Positions 35,991 through 45,902 of a stretch of DNA of 64,000 bases are shown here, piece by piece. The position numbers and the translations under genes are program-made. The stretch is from NCBI GenBank assembly GCA_951813045.1, contig CATOTF010000002.1:992001-1056000 (forward strand), given 5' to 3'. This DNA is from an uncultured Rhizobiaceae bacterium. Lineage in GTDB: Bacteria > Pseudomonadota > Alphaproteobacteria > Rhizobiales > Rhizobiaceae. How positions within the stretch are numbered: the first letter of the stretch is position 1; the number at the start of each line of letters is the position of its first letter. Below the pieces are notes generated by a model that did no database searches, had not been told where the DNA came from, and saw only the letters and a list, made by a program, of their open reading frames with translations.

Positions 35991-36668
35991 GTGACCTTCA
36001 ACATTAGTAACGAAACAGAGCCGGGTCGGGATTGCCCAATCTGCCCGCGTCTGGTCGAATTTCGCGAACACCACCGCGAAAAGAACGCCGATTTTTTCAA
36101 CGCACCGGTGCCTTCGTGGTTTCCCGACGCGCAAAAAGGCGGAAAATCAGCTGTGAAACTGCTCATTATCGGACTTGCGCCGGGATTGCGCGGGGCCAAT
36201 CGCACCGGGCGCCCGTTCACCGGGGATTGGGCCGGTGATCTCCTGTACGCCACATTGTGCGAGTTTGGATTTGCCCAGGGACGCTATGCCGCAGACCCGG
36301 ACGACACGCTAAAGCTGGTCGATTGTGCGATCACAAATGCGGTTAGGTGCGTCCCTCCTCAAAATAAGCCGGTGGGGGAAGAAATCAACGCCTGTCGCCC
36401 TTATCTGATGAACACCCTCGATGCTCTTGAAAACGTTAAGGTGTTGATAACGCTGGGAAAGATATCGCATGACAGTACCGCGCGATCATTAGGGGTTCGT
36501 GTTGCGAGCGTACCATTTGCCCACAATCGTGAACATGAAATGGACAGGTACACGGTTCTGTCCAGCTACCATTGTTCCCGCTACAACACGAATACTGGAA
36601 GGCTGACGGAAGCCATGTTTCATGATGTTTTTCGAACCGCACGTGAAATTGTAAATCGAGGCGGCTGA
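35991..36668 (+). CDS. Uracil-DNA glycosylase, family 5 (UDGb)-like
   Basis: 225 residues from a GTG start. The active-site motif is GLAPGLRGANRTGRPFTGD, matching the GLAPxxxGxNRTGRxFTGD pattern of family 5 rather than GEAPG of family 4. The late motif is LSSYHCSRYNTNTGRLT (HxSxxN-like). Iron-sulphur ligands are likely the pair CPIC at the N-terminus and the cysteines in RCVPPQNKPVGEEINAC. It removes uracil and possibly other deaminated bases from DNA. It follows the NYN gene by 37 nt on the same strand and precedes lepB by about 120 nt. Confidence 0.9.
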   Translation: MTFNISNETEPGRDCPICPRLVEFREHHREKNADFFNAPVPSWFPDAQKGGKSAVKLLIIGLAPGLRGANRTGRPFTGDWAGDLLYATLCEFGFAQGRYAADPDDTLKLVDCAITNAVRCVPPQNKPVGEEINACRPYLMNTLDALENVKVLITLGKISHDSTARSLGVRVASVPFAHNREHEMDRYTVLSSYHCSRYNTNTGRLTEAMFHDVFRTAREIVNRGG

Positions 36669-36792
36669 GTCGATCTTATATTCGATAGAAAAATGAACTG
36701 TCTTCCACTACAGTTTCGTCTTGCCCATTCGTCGACCAGTCGTCATAAACCGCGCACACGATGATTGCTGCTACATTAAAGGAAAGTTTGCA

Positions 36793-37527
36793 TTGGCTAA
36801 ATCGACCAAGCCCAAGGAAGAAAATGTCGTCTGGGAAACGGTATCAGTTGTAATCCAGGCGCTCTTGCTCGCACTGGTCCTGCGAACTTTTTTGTTCCAG
36901 CCGTTTAATATCCCATCAGGATCGATGAAACCGACCTTGCTCGTGGGGGATTACATCTTTGTCTCTAAATGGTCCTATGGATTTAGCCATCACTCTTTGC
37001 CCTTCAGTCCTCCGCTTTTCAGCGGGCGAATTTGGGGTAGCGAGCCCGAACGAGGGGATGTCATTGTTTTCAAATATCCAAGTGATACCAGTAAAGATTA
37101 CATCAAGCGTTTGATCGGATTGCCAGGCGATAAAATACAGCTAAAGGACAGTGTTGTTCTGGTTAATGGTCAGCCTATTTCTCGAACGCAGGACGGTTCA
37201 TTTACAGACACGGGCTCCAGCGCGGGGGTTCCGGTGTTTGTTGAGAACCAGAAAAACGGAAAGTCTTATAGTACAATTGACGTTCAACCGGGCAATTATG
37301 CTGACAACACGCCCGTTTTCGATGTGCCTGAGGGGCATTATTTCTTCCTGGGAGACAACCGCGATAACTCAGCGGATAGTCGTTATGATGTGGGCATGGT
37401 TCCTGCGGAAAACCTGGTTGGAAAAGCACAGGTAATTTTTCTCTCATTGGAAGATGGGGCGTCCGCCTGGCAACTTTGGAAGTGGCCATCGGATATGCGC
37501 TGGGGCCGTATTTTTACAGGATTGTAG
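36793..37527 (+). CDS. lepB: Signal peptidase I
   Basis: About 244 residues from TTG at 36793, which has GGA nine nt upstream; the frame is open back to 36721, but the extra residues (PIRRPVVINRAHDD) do not resemble the family. One membrane anchor (about 16-34) precedes the catalytic serine in IPSGSMKPTLL (Ser44). The general-base lysine lies in KDYIKRLIGLPGD (Lys105). The C-terminal GDNRDNSADSRYDVGMVP box is also present. It cleaves signal peptides on the periplasmic face of the inner membrane. It is followed by rnc 3 nt later. Confidence 0.96.
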   Translation: MAKSTKPKEENVVWETVSVVIQALLLALVLRTFLFQPFNIPSGSMKPTLLVGDYIFVSKWSYGFSHHSLPFSPPLFSGRIWGSEPERGDVIVFKYPSDTSKDYIKRLIGLPGDKIQLKDSVVLVNGQPISRTQDGSFTDTGSSAGVPVFVENQKNGKSYSTIDVQPGNYADNTPVFDVPEGHYFFLGDNRDNSADSRYDVGMVPAENLVGKAQVIFLSLEDGASAWQLWKWPSDMRWGRIFTGL

Positions 37528-37530
37528 GTT

Positions 37531-38271
37531 TTGGCTACCGCTCGTGTCTCCGCACAAAAAATTAAAGAGCTTGAGAACCGCATAGGGCATCAATTCAACA
37601 GCCATGAGCGTCTGGTTCGGGCACTAACCCATTCGAGCGCCACGAAGGCAGCACCTGATGCTTCCCACTACGAGCGCCTTGAGTTTTTGGGCGACCGAAT
37701 TCTCGGGCTTTGTATTGCGGAAATGTTGTTTTTGCGATTTCCCAAGGCGCGGGAAGGGGAACTGTCTGTCCGGCTCAATGCTCTGGTAAGTGGCGATGCA
37801 TGCGCGAGAATTGCCGATGACATTGGCCTTCACGAGTTTATCTACGCAGGCAGTGATGTGAAGCATATTGCGGGAAAACGTATGCAAAGCGTCCGTGCTG
37901 ACGTTGTGGAGTCGCTGATTGCAGCAATCTATCTGGATGGTGGGCTTGAATCAGTAAAGTCATTTGTCAGCAGGTTTTGGGCTGACCGAATTGAGCATGC
38001 TGGTGCCAATATAAGGGATAGTAAGACGGCACTTCAGGAATGGGCCCACACAAATGCCGGCGCAACGCCAACCTACAGAATTCTGGAACGCTCAGGCCCG
38101 GACCATGATCCGACTTTTACCGTGGTGGTTGATATTAACGGGGTGGTAAGTGCGAAAGGTGTTGGACGATCCAAGCGAATTGCTGAACAGGCCGCTGCTC
38201 AGACAGTTCTCTTGCGAGAAGGGGCTTGGAAACTATCACCGGACGGATCGATAAAGGAAAAAACAAAGTGA
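37531..38271 (+). CDS. rnc: Ribonuclease III
   Basis: 246 residues from a TTG start, 3 nt after the lepB stop. The RNase III signature is HYERLEFLGDRILGL, with further catalytic acids in the DVVESLIAAIYLDGG segment. The C-terminal double-stranded RNA-binding domain runs from KTALQEWAHTNAGATPTYRI to AEQAAAQTVL. The enzyme cleaves dsRNA in rRNA processing and mRNA turnover. Its stop overlaps the era GTG start by 4 nt. Confidence 0.97.
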   Translation: MATARVSAQKIKELENRIGHQFNSHERLVRALTHSSATKAAPDASHYERLEFLGDRILGLCIAEMLFLRFPKAREGELSVRLNALVSGDACARIADDIGLHEFIYAGSDVKHIAGKRMQSVRADVVESLIAAIYLDGGLESVKSFVSRFWADRIEHAGANIRDSKTALQEWAHTNAGATPTYRILERSGPDHDPTFTVVVDINGVVSAKGVGRSKRIAEQAAAQTVLLREGAWKLSPDGSIKEKTK

Positions 38272-39209
38272 CAGGTGAACGGATCAACGAAACCCAACCG
38301 CTGTCTGCCCAATCGCAAGGCCACCGAGCTGGGTTCGTTGCGCTAATCGGCGCTCCAAATGCGGGAAAATCGACCCTTATCAACCGTCTGGTGGGAACGA
38401 AAGTCTCCATCGTTAGTCACAAGGTGCAAACCACCCGCACCGTCGTTCGCGGCATCCTCATGCGGAACAAAAGCCAGATTATTTTTGCTGATACTCCGGG
38501 AATTTTCCAGCCGCGCCGCCGCCTTGACCGGGCGATGGTTGATGCGGCCTGGGGTGGCGCAAAAGACGCGGATATCGTTTGCCTGTTAATCGATGCCGAA
38601 CGCGGTATTCGCGGTGATGCGGAGAAAATCCTGCAAAACCTGCGGAATGTAAAACTACCTAAAATCCTGTTGCTCAACAAAATCGATCGTGTGCCCGCAG
38701 AAGACCTTCTGGCGCTGGTGAAATCGGCCAATGACATAGTCGAATTTGATCAGACCTTTATGATCTCTGCGCTTAAAGGCAGCGGATGTGATGACTTCGT
38801 TGATCATTTGGCGTCAATCGTTCCTGAAGGGCCGTTTCTGTACCCTGAAGATCAAGTCTCCGACTTCCCGGTCAAGCTGCTCGCTGCAGAAATCACCCGC
38901 GAAAAGCTGTTTTTACGTCTCCATCAGGAATTGCCTTATTCCGCCCACGTTGAAGTAGAGGGCTGGGAAGAGCGCAAGGACGGCAGTGTGAAAATTGATC
39001 AGGTAATCTATATTCAGCGTTCAGCTCACAAGAAGATCGTCATCGGTAGAAGCGGTGAGACAATTAAAGCGATCTCGACCGCCGCCCGTAATGAACTGAC
39101 GGAAATGTTGGGGCGCAAGGTTCATCTTTTCTTGTTTGTCAAAGTTCGCGAGAACTGGATTGATGATCCAGAACGGTATCGTGAAATGGGCTTGGAATTC
39201 CCGAAATAG
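38268..39209 (+). CDS. era: GTPase Era
   Basis: 313 residues from GTG at 38268, which overlaps the rnc stop in GTGA; an ATG further upstream at 38226 is inside rnc and less likely. G1 is GAPNAGKST, the switch region follows VSHKVQTTRTVVRG, G3 is DTPGIF and G4 is NKID. The C-terminal KH domain carries VIYIQRSAHKKIVIGRSGETIKAI. Era binds 16S rRNA and assists 30S assembly. It is the third gene of the conserved lepB-rnc-era-recO set. Confidence 0.97.
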   Translation: MTGERINETQPLSAQSQGHRAGFVALIGAPNAGKSTLINRLVGTKVSIVSHKVQTTRTVVRGILMRNKSQIIFADTPGIFQPRRRLDRAMVDAAWGGAKDADIVCLLIDAERGIRGDAEKILQNLRNVKLPKILLLNKIDRVPAEDLLALVKSANDIVEFDQTFMISALKGSGCDDFVDHLASIVPEGPFLYPEDQVSDFPVKLLAAEITREKLFLRLHQELPYSAHVEVEGWEERKDGSVKIDQVIYIQRSAHKKIVIGRSGETIKAISTAARNELTEMLGRKVHLFLFVKVRENWIDDPERYREMGLEFPK

Positions 39210-39247
39210 GCGTTTCCCGACTCAGGATCAAAGGATGGTTCTAACCC

Positions 39248-39991
39248 ATGGAATGGACAGACGACGCAATCGTTCTGGGGGTGCGCAAACACGGAGAAAC
39301 CTCTGTGATCGCGGAACTCATGACCCGAGAACGGGGTAGGCACTTGGGTCTTGTTCAGGGCGGCAGATCGCGGAAATTGCGCCCGCTGCTTCAGCCAGGC
39401 AATTCAGTTAGGGCGACATGGCGGGCCCGACTGGACGAACATCTGGGGCAGTATCGTTTGGAGGGAAAATCCCTGCGGGCTGCCCGCATCATGGAAACGG
39501 CACACGGTATTTTTGCGTTACAAACCCTGTCCTCCCATCTACGCTTGTTGCCCGAAAGGGATGCACATATCGGCCTGTACGAGACGCTTGCCATTGTACT
39601 CGACAATCTCGAAGCACCCGAAATTGCTGGCGAGCTGGTCATTCGGTTTGAATTGGCATTACTTGAAGAATTGGGTTTCGGCCTGGATCTCACCCGATGT
39701 GCGGCGTCAGGCACACGCGAGAACCTGCTTTACGTGTCACCAAAATCGGGCAGAGCGGTCAGCGCTGAAGCAGGAAAGCCATGGTCTGACAGGATGCTGG
39801 CGCTACCATCGTTTCTGTTGAAACGTGAGATGCCACGCATTGACGGGGCGGGGCATGATGATCTCAAATCAGGCTTTGAGCTCACGTCATATTTTATGGA
39901 ACGGAATGTTTTCGGCCCACGCGGAATTGCTGCACCACCCGAAAGGGATAGTCTGGTCAAGGCCGTGGGGAAAGCTGTAACGAGGGAATAA
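39248..39991 (+). CDS. recO: DNA repair protein RecO
   Basis: 247 residues. MEWTDDAIVLGVRKHGETSVIAELMTRERGRHLGLVQGG is the N-terminal OB-fold typical of RecO. The helical C-terminal part follows (LVIRFELALLEELGFGLDLTRCAASG). The zinc-binding cysteines seen in some RecO proteins are reduced here to one clear cysteine (RCAASG). RecO mediates RecA loading in the RecFOR pathway. It begins 38 nt after era. Confidence 0.94.
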   Translation: MEWTDDAIVLGVRKHGETSVIAELMTRERGRHLGLVQGGRSRKLRPLLQPGNSVRATWRARLDEHLGQYRLEGKSLRAARIMETAHGIFALQTLSSHLRLLPERDAHIGLYETLAIVLDNLEAPEIAGELVIRFELALLEELGFGLDLTRCAASGTRENLLYVSPKSGRAVSAEAGKPWSDRMLALPSFLLKREMPRIDGAGHDDLKSGFELTSYFMERNVFGPRGIAAPPERDSLVKAVGKAVTRE

Positions 39992-40000
39992 AAGGTATTG

Positions 40001-40498
40001 ATGACGATGCAGGATGATGGACCTAAACAACGTAAGGTGGGTATAGTGAATATGAACGATATTCGTGAAGTTTCCGGTCTCGAATACTTGCGGGGAATTG
40101 CGGAAGGTCGATTTCCCGTACCTGCTATGGGCCGGACTCTTAAATTCCACTTGAGTGAAGTGGGCGAGGGGCTTGCGGTCTTTACTGGAATTCCCGACGC
40201 CGATTGTCTTAATCCCATGGGAACTGTCCATGGTGGTTATGCCGCGACATTGCTGGATTCGGCTCTTGCTTGCGCAGTCCAAACCCTTTGTCCCCCCGGT
40301 TATGCAAGCACGTCGATAGAGTTAAAGGTGAATTTTGTACGGCCCATCAAGGTTGACACCGGCCGTTTGATTTGTCGCGGTAATGTCGTCCACCCCGGCA
40401 GGCAAATTGCAACTTCAGAAGCGAAACTCACCAATGAAGCGGGCAAGCTTTTTGCCCATGGAACCCAGACCTGCTCTGTATTCAGGATCCCGGATTAA
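40001..40498 (+). CDS. PaaI-family hotdog thioesterase
   Basis: About 165 residues. The hotdog-fold signature is DADCLNPMGTVHGGYAATLLDSALACAV, containing the HGG motif and catalytic aspartate of the PaaI/YbgC-like subgroup. TSIELKVNFVRPI follows. Such enzymes hydrolyse acyl- or aryl-CoA thioesters; the acyl group is unknown. It starts 9 nt after recO and converges on the MFS gene. Confidence 0.9.
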   Translation: MTMQDDGPKQRKVGIVNMNDIREVSGLEYLRGIAEGRFPVPAMGRTLKFHLSEVGEGLAVFTGIPDADCLNPMGTVHGGYAATLLDSALACAVQTLCPPGYASTSIELKVNFVRPIKVDTGRLICRGNVVHPGRQIATSEAKLTNEAGKLFAHGTQTCSVFRIPD

Positions 40499-40535
40499 TG
40501 TGCTTTGTAATAAACCCGGTGAGGTAAATCGCGTA

Positions 40536-41777
40536 TCAGGCCGCTGCCAATTCCCGCTCAATGGGCGCTTCCTTGATGGGCAGGTGAACGATTGCCGCAA
40601 ATATGCCCAGGCCAACACCAAACCACCAAACAAAGTCGAACGATCCGTATAATTCACGTAGGTAGCCGCCAAAATAGACACCTAAAAATGAACCTATCTG
40701 GTGTGAAAAGAACACAATGCCACCCAATAGGCCCAGATGACGGGTACCAAACATTACCGCGACCAACGCATTGGTAGGCGGCACCGTTGAAAGCCATAAA
40801 AACCCAAGAGCGGTGGCAAACGCCATGACTGTGAACGGGGAAGGCGGCACCAAAAGAAACAGGGCGATTGCGATTGACCGACCGATGTAAAGCAGGCTCA
40901 GGAAACGCGGTTTTGAGTATCTTTGTCCAATTAATCCGGCGGCCAATGCCCCGAAAATGTTAAAAAATCCGATTAATGCGATGGCATATCCCGCGTATTT
41001 CGCTTCGATGCCGATGTCTGAGATATAAGCGGGGAAATGGGCGGCGATGAATGCGACATGAAATCCGCATACAAAAAATCCGGAAATGAGAAGCAAATAG
41101 GATTTGTGCCCAAATGCTTCTTTCAACGCTTCCCCAATGGTCTGTTGGAACTCCTGTGCAGCCGTCGGTGACGTGCGTGCGCTACCATACAGCGGTGCTG
41201 CCAGAACCGGAATAATCAACATGATGGCCGAGAGCCATATCAATGTGCTGGACCAGCCCAGGTTTTCAATCAGCGCAACGGAGATCGGCGCGAACAAAAA
41301 CATCCCGGCTGAACCGGCGGCGGTGCCGACGCCAAACACCATGCTGCGGGATTCGGGTGAAACATTGCGGGCAAAAACCGACAGAATAACACCAAACGAA
41401 CCGGCTGATACCCCCAGTCCTACCAACAGTCCGCCACCAAAATGTAACCATGCCGGTGAGTTCGCTGTCCCCATGAGGTATAGCCCCACCGCATATGTAA
41501 CACCGCCGATGGCGAGTATACGCCAGGCACCAAACCTGTCCGCAATTGCCCCAAACACGGGTTGCCCTATGCCCCACGCTAAATTCTGGATGGCAATTGC
41601 CAGCCCAAAAGTCGTGAAGCTCCACCCGGTGTCGCGCAGCATGGGAACTTGGAAAAAACCCATTGCGGAGCGTGGACCGAAGCTCAAAAGTGCAATGAGA
41701 CATCCACACGTAATAATAAGCCATACCGGTGGGGACCAAAATCGTCGGCTCGCGCTGCGCCCTGCTAACTGCATCAT
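40536..41777 (-). CDS. MFS transporter
   Basis: 413 residues with about twelve hydrophobic segments. The conserved loop 2-3 motif appears as GQPVFGAIADRFGAWR. The second half starts near residue 215 after a hydrophilic linker (SARTSPTAAQEFQQTIGE). It is an inner-membrane secondary transporter, most like the oxalate/formate or monocarboxylate-type MFS proteins with the 12-TM layout. Substrate is not deducible. It is divergent from the hydratase gene at 41892, separated by 114 bp, which could mean a shared substrate pathway, although this is weak evidence. Confidence 0.88.
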   Translation of the reverse strand: MMQLAGRSASRRFWSPPVWLIITCGCLIALLSFGPRSAMGFFQVPMLRDTGWSFTTFGLAIAIQNLAWGIGQPVFGAIADRFGAWRILAIGGVTYAVGLYLMGTANSPAWLHFGGGLLVGLGVSAGSFGVILSVFARNVSPESRSMVFGVGTAAGSAGMFLFAPISVALIENLGWSSTLIWLSAIMLIIPVLAAPLYGSARTSPTAAQEFQQTIGEALKEAFGHKSYLLLISGFFVCGFHVAFIAAHFPAYISDIGIEAKYAGYAIALIGFFNIFGALAAGLIGQRYSKPRFLSLLYIGRSIAIALFLLVPPSPFTVMAFATALGFLWLSTVPPTNALVAVMFGTRHLGLLGGIVFFSHQIGSFLGVYFGGYLRELYGSFDFVWWFGVGLGIFAAIVHLPIKEAPIERELAAA

Positions 41778-41891
41778 TCTTCTCTCTATTTTGCTTCTGG
41801 CAAATTAGACCGAAATCGTGAACTGTGCACACAAATGTTTTTGATCGGTTAAATCACGAATTTTCATACCAGTCTCTAAAAGGGAATCAAC

Positions 41892-42659
41892 ATGGACATC
41901 TCTGAACTAGCTAAACAATTAGTCGTGGCCCGACGGTCAGGTGTGCAAATCATGCCGGACTGGCCCGACTCCGCTCCAACCTTGAGCGAAGCGATGGCGG
42001 TTCAAAGTGAAGCGTTTAAACAATTTGAATCTCCCAGCGTGGGCTGGAAGGTCGGTGCGACCAACAAGGCTGCTCAGGATGCTTTCGGGATTTCTGCGCC
42101 ATTTTATGGGCCGATGGCAAAAGCAGGTGTCTTGGAGAATAACGCAAATTTGGCCAAAACCGACTGCGTTGGTGCCTGCGAACCTGAATACGCGTTCAAA
42201 CTGGCGCGGGATTTTCCTGCAAAAGGTGAAGTTATCAACGCGCAATCGGCAAGCGACGCTGTTGAAACCGTCCATATCGCAATTGAAGTGATTGGACGTT
42301 GTATTGGTAACCCCGACTTCGCCAATGGAGTGAGCGTAGCTATGGATTTTGGTGGGAATGCAGGGTTTGTCGTTGGGCCGGAGGTCGAAAACTGGAAAGA
42401 GCAGAATTTCGTCACTTCACCAGTCCGCTCAAAGGTGGATGGGGAGTTGATTCACACGGGTAACGGTGAACCCGCCATGGGGAATCCCATCAATACGGTG
42501 GTCTGGCTGGCGAAAACTTTGGCTGAGCAAGGGGAGAGATTGAAAGCTGGTGACTGGATATCGACCGGCACATGCACGCCCCCGGTTCTAGCGTCGGCTG
42601 GAACAACCTATACTGCTACATTTGGCGAGTTTGGTGATGTAAGCATCAGCTTCAGTTAA
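41892..42659 (+). CDS. Fumarylacetoacetase-fold hydratase/hydrolase (2-keto-4-pentenoate hydratase-like)
   Basis: 255 residues. The pattern SPSVGWKVGATNKAAQDAFGI, GACEPEYAFKLARDFP (metal-binding Glu pair) and TGNGEPAMGNPINTVVWLAKTLAEQGERLKAGDWISTGTCTPP matches the 2-keto-4-pentenoate hydratase/2-oxohepta-3-ene-1,7-dioate hydratase group. These enzymes act in meta-cleavage degradation of aromatics. No other pathway gene is nearby except the divergent MFS transporter, so the real substrate is uncertain. Confidence 0.85.
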   Translation: MDISELAKQLVVARRSGVQIMPDWPDSAPTLSEAMAVQSEAFKQFESPSVGWKVGATNKAAQDAFGISAPFYGPMAKAGVLENNANLAKTDCVGACEPEYAFKLARDFPAKGEVINAQSASDAVETVHIAIEVIGRCIGNPDFANGVSVAMDFGGNAGFVVGPEVENWKEQNFVTSPVRSKVDGELIHTGNGEPAMGNPINTVVWLAKTLAEQGERLKAGDWISTGTCTPPVLASAGTTYTATFGEFGDVSISFS

Positions 42660-42724
42660 GATCGCCAATTATTACACCGGTGCCTGCTTGTGCGGCTGGC
42701 CCATGTGCCTTAAGGATATATCCT

Positions 42725-42745
42725 GAAAAACTGAACGGGTTTTTC
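42725..42745. repeat. Inverted repeat upstream of the nad operon
   Basis: GAAAAAC (42725-42731) and GTTTTTC (42739-42745) are a perfect 7-bp inverted repeat with a 7-nt loop. It lies 66 nt after the stop of the hydratase gene and 36 nt before the NAD-operon palindrome. It may act as a weak terminator, although it is AT-rich and not followed by a T-run. Confidence 0.3.
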
Positions 42746-42780
42746 GTGTCCGGTAGAGCCGGGCTTGTTTTATACCCTTG

Positions 42781-42801
42781 TTATACTCATGTTGAGTATA
42801 A
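42781..42801. promoter_or_regulatory. Probable NadQ operator upstream of nadA
   Basis: TTATACTCA (42781-42789) and TGAGTATAA (42793-42801) form a perfect 9-bp inverted repeat with a 3-nt spacer, ending 33 nt before the nadA ATG. The symmetry, size and position fit a dimeric repressor site. The COG4111-type NAD regulator encoded at the other end of this locus (46780-47772) is the obvious candidate to bind it. Binding by that protein is inferred. Confidence 0.65.
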
Positions 42802-42834
42802 GGTGAGCTAAGCAGGAATGCCAGGAGATGCGGA

Positions 42835-43911
42835 ATGCAAACAGTTGAATCTCAGGTCGAACAAGGAGCTCTGCGCATGTCCGGCGGTCGAGAATACGGC
42901 CGACTGCCCCGACCATCACTGAAGTATACCGAGGAAGTTGCACGTGAAACCGCACCTCTTTACGAGAAGGTCAAACACCATATTCCCGAGATCGAATGGC
43001 CGGTTCATGCACCCTATGTCTATGCCATTAACAAGCTGAAAAGACAGCGTAATGCGACGATTCTGGCACATAATTACCAAACGCCGGAAATTTACCATTG
43101 TGTCGCTGATATAGCCGGTGATTCATTGCAACTGGCCATGGAAGCGACGCGGGTTGAAGCCGATATCATTGTTCAATGCGGCGTTCATTTTATGGCTGAA
43201 ACATCAAAGCTGCTTAATCCGGATAAAACCATCCTTATTCCGGATTTGAAGGCCGGTTGTTCATTAGCCGATTCAATCACCGGGGAAGATGTCCGCCTTT
43301 TGCGGGAAGCAAACCCCGGCGTACCAATTGTTACCTACGTCAACACTTCTGCCGATGTGAAGGCCGAAAGCGACATCTGCTGCACATCTTCCAACGCGGT
43401 GGCTGTTGTTGAGAGCTTCGGTGTCGACAAGGTTTTGCTCATCCCGGACGAATATCTCGCGCAAAATGTTGCGCTCCAGACCGATGTTAAAATTCTGACG
43501 TGGAAAGGCCATTGTGAGGTTCACGAGCGTTTCACCGCCGATGAACTCTTGGCCTACAAAGATGCAGACCCGGCAATTCAGATCATCGCGCACCCCGAAT
43601 GCCCAACGGAAGTAACGGGTGTGGCGGATTTTACCGGGTCAACTAAAGGCATGATTGATTTTGCTCTTGGACAAAAACCCGGTGCAAAAGTGCTTTTGGT
43701 GACGGAGTGTTCCATGGCGTCCAACATTCAGGAACAGGCTCCCGGCGTTGAGTTCATAAAACCCTGTAACCTCTGCCCCCACATGAAACGTATCACGCTA
43801 CCCAAAATTCTCGATAGTCTTCTGGAAATGAAGGAAGAGGTGATCGTCGATCCACAAATGGCGGAAAAAGCCCGGCGGTCTGTGGAACGCATGGTAAATC
43901 TGAAAAATTAA
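42835..43911 (+). CDS. nadA: Quinolinate synthase
   Basis: 358 residues. Substrate and iron-sulphur motifs are present: [54 protein letters not shown] and the C-terminal [14 protein letters not shown] with its CxxC pair. NadA condenses iminoaspartate with dihydroxyacetone phosphate to make quinolinate, using a [4Fe-4S] cluster. It is the first gene of nadA-DUF6614-nadB-nadC, behind a strong palindrome likely to be the operator. Confidence 0.97.
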   Translation: MQTVESQVEQGALRMSGGREYGRLPRPSLKYTEEVARETAPLYEKVKHHIPEIEWPVHAPYVYAINKLKRQRNATILAHNYQTPEIYHCVADIAGDSLQLAMEATRVEADIIVQCGVHFMAETSKLLNPDKTILIPDLKAGCSLADSITGEDVRLLREANPGVPIVTYVNTSADVKAESDICCTSSNAVAVVESFGVDKVLLIPDEYLAQNVALQTDVKILTWKGHCEVHERFTADELLAYKDADPAIQIIAHPECPTEVTGVADFTGSTKGMIDFALGQKPGAKVLLVTECSMASNIQEQAPGVEFIKPCNLCPHMKRITLPKILDSLLEMKEEVIVDPQMAEKARRSVERMVNLKN

Positions 43912-43919
43912 GGCCAAAA

Positions 43920-44270
43920 ATGGACATATATCATGGGTTTTTTGACCTAAAAACGGGTGAAAACGACCTAAAATTCGCCGAAAATCTGGGAAAATTTCTG
44001 AATTTTCTCGCACAGGAAGGCAAAATAGCGTCCTGGCGGTTGTTGCGGCGCAAGCTCGGCTTGGGGCCGAGTGAGTTGGGCGAATTTCACATCATGATTG
44101 AAGTTGAAAATCTCGCACAGTTGGATGAAGCGTTTTCGATGGCAGCCAGCCGTAGCGGTAAGACCGAGAAATTGCATTTTGACGTGAATTCAAAAATACG
44201 CGAAGTGAAGTTCGCCCTTTATCGCGATTTCCCCGACCCGATTCGCAAAACCGGTGAAGAATTGTTTTAG
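43920..44270 (+). CDS. DUF6614 family protein
   Basis: 116 residues. The opening [30 protein letters not shown] and the middle segment [34 protein letters not shown] fit the small conserved protein found between nadA and nadB in Rhizobiales. The fold looks ferredoxin-like (alternating strands and helices). No catalytic motif is visible. Its place 8 nt after nadA and 8 nt before nadB implies co-expression, but a role in NAD synthesis is only inferred from position. Confidence 0.8.
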   Translation: MDIYHGFFDLKTGENDLKFAENLGKFLNFLAQEGKIASWRLLRRKLGLGPSELGEFHIMIEVENLAQLDEAFSMAASRSGKTEKLHFDVNSKIREVKFALYRDFPDPIRKTGEELF

Positions 44271-44278
44271 GAATTACC

Positions 44279-45892
44279 ATGTCTGAACAGCTCTCATTTT
44301 TGCGACCGATCAGCGGTACCGGAACCGACGATGTTGTCATCGTCGGCGGCGGACTGGCAGGACTGTTCTGTGCGTTGAAACTTGCACCACGGCCTGTGAC
44401 AGTTTTGACCGCCGCTTCACTGGGTAAGGGAGCGTCGTCAGCCTGGGCACAGGCGGGGATCGCTGCCGCCGTTTCGCCCGGTGATACCGTTGAAAAGCAT
44501 GTTGCCGACACGCTCGAAGCGGGCGCCGGAATTGTTGACGAGAAGATCGCAAGGCTGATGGCCAGCGAGGCCGCAGACCGGATTTCAGACCTCCTGGGAT
44601 TTGGTGTGCCGTTTGATCGTGACCTTGAAGGTAAGCTTGCAGTATCACGTGAGGCTGCCCATTCCGAAAAACGGATCGTTCGCGTGCGTGGTGACATGGC
44701 AGGTCGTGCCATCATGGAAGCTTTGATCACGGCGGTTCGAAATACTTCGTCCATTAGAGTGCTTGAGGGATATGCGGTTCAGGAAATCCTGAAACAGGGT
44801 AAGTCGGTTTCCGGCGTTATTGCGCGTGATGAAGCGGGGTCGGGACAAAACAAAATCAAATTGGACGCAAAGGCAGTGGTTCTCGCGGCTGGCGGTGTGG
44901 GACATTTGTACTCGGTGACCACTAATCCCTCAGAAGCGCGCGGTAGCGGTGTGGGAATGGCAGCCCGGGCAGGGGCGGTGATGGCTGATATGGAATTTGT
45001 ACAGTTCCATCCTACAGCGATAGATGTGGGAAAAGACCCGTCTCCACTAGCCACTGAAGCGTTGAGGGGGCACGGAGCTACCCTGCACAACAGCAGCGGC
45101 GAACGCTTTATGGTTGCGTTGCACGAAGATGCTGAATTAGCGCCAAGAGATATCGTTGCCCGCGGTATTTTTGAGCAGGTCAAAACTGGAAAAGGAGCAT
45201 TTCTGGACTGTACGAAATCCGTCGGTGAAAGTTTTGCCGATGAATTCCCAACGGTTCACGGATACTGCATGGAATCCGGAATTGACCCGTCAACAGAATT
45301 GATCCCGGTTGTACCCGCTGCACATTATTTTATGGGTGGAATTTTGACCGATGCAAGCGGACGTTCGACGTTGGATGGCCTTTGGGCCTGTGGCGAAGTC
45401 ACATCAACCGGGGCTCACGGAGCCAATCGTTTGGCTTCAAATTCGCTGCTGGAAGCGGTCGTTTTTGCTGCCCGCATTGCCGAAGATATTTCTGAGTTGA
45501 TGCCAGCGCCAAAACTCATCCCATGGTCGACCGGTTCGCTTCCCCACGACGACCTGGAAGCACCGGAAGACACCGAGGCAATGACTCTCCTCAGGCACAC
45601 AATGAGTGCAGAATTTGGTGTTGTTCGGGATCCAAAAGGCATGCTTGAAGGATTGAAGACAATCCTCGATATTGAGGAGGCTAATAAACTGCAACGCTTT
45701 GAAAATGTTCTGATTACGGCAAAGTTGATTGCGGTGTCTGCCTTGATAAGAAAAGAAAGCAGAGGTGGCCATTTTCGCACTGACCTTCCAGATGAAAACC
45801 CGGAATTCGCCCATCGTAGTTATTTGACGCTGGAGGCGGCAAATAAGATGGCGCTTGATCTGGTCGACGGCTCCATGGTTGAGGCTGGTTAG
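44279..45892 (+). CDS. nadB: L-aspartate oxidase
   Basis: 537 residues. The FAD-binding Rossmann motif [19 protein letters not shown] is near residue 18. [19 protein letters not shown] follows, and further on [15 protein letters not shown] and the capping-domain arginine region HRSYL and [12 protein letters not shown]. The enzyme oxidises aspartate to iminoaspartate, the substrate of NadA. It starts 8 nt after the DUF6614 gene and lies 10 nt before nadC. Confidence 0.97.
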   Translation: MSEQLSFLRPISGTGTDDVVIVGGGLAGLFCALKLAPRPVTVLTAASLGKGASSAWAQAGIAAAVSPGDTVEKHVADTLEAGAGIVDEKIARLMASEAADRISDLLGFGVPFDRDLEGKLAVSREAAHSEKRIVRVRGDMAGRAIMEALITAVRNTSSIRVLEGYAVQEILKQGKSVSGVIARDEAGSGQNKIKLDAKAVVLAAGGVGHLYSVTTNPSEARGSGVGMAARAGAVMADMEFVQFHPTAIDVGKDPSPLATEALRGHGATLHNSSGERFMVALHEDAELAPRDIVARGIFEQVKTGKGAFLDCTKSVGESFADEFPTVHGYCMESGIDPSTELIPVVPAAHYFMGGILTDASGRSTLDGLWACGEVTSTGAHGANRLASNSLLEAVVFAARIAEDISELMPAPKLIPWSTGSLPHDDLEAPEDTEAMTLLRHTMSAEFGVVRDPKGMLEGLKTILDIEEANKLQRFENVLITAKLIAVSALIRKESRGGHFRTDLPDENPEFAHRSYLTLEAANKMALDLVDGSMVEAG

Positions 45893-45902
45893 GGCAGATA
45901 AA

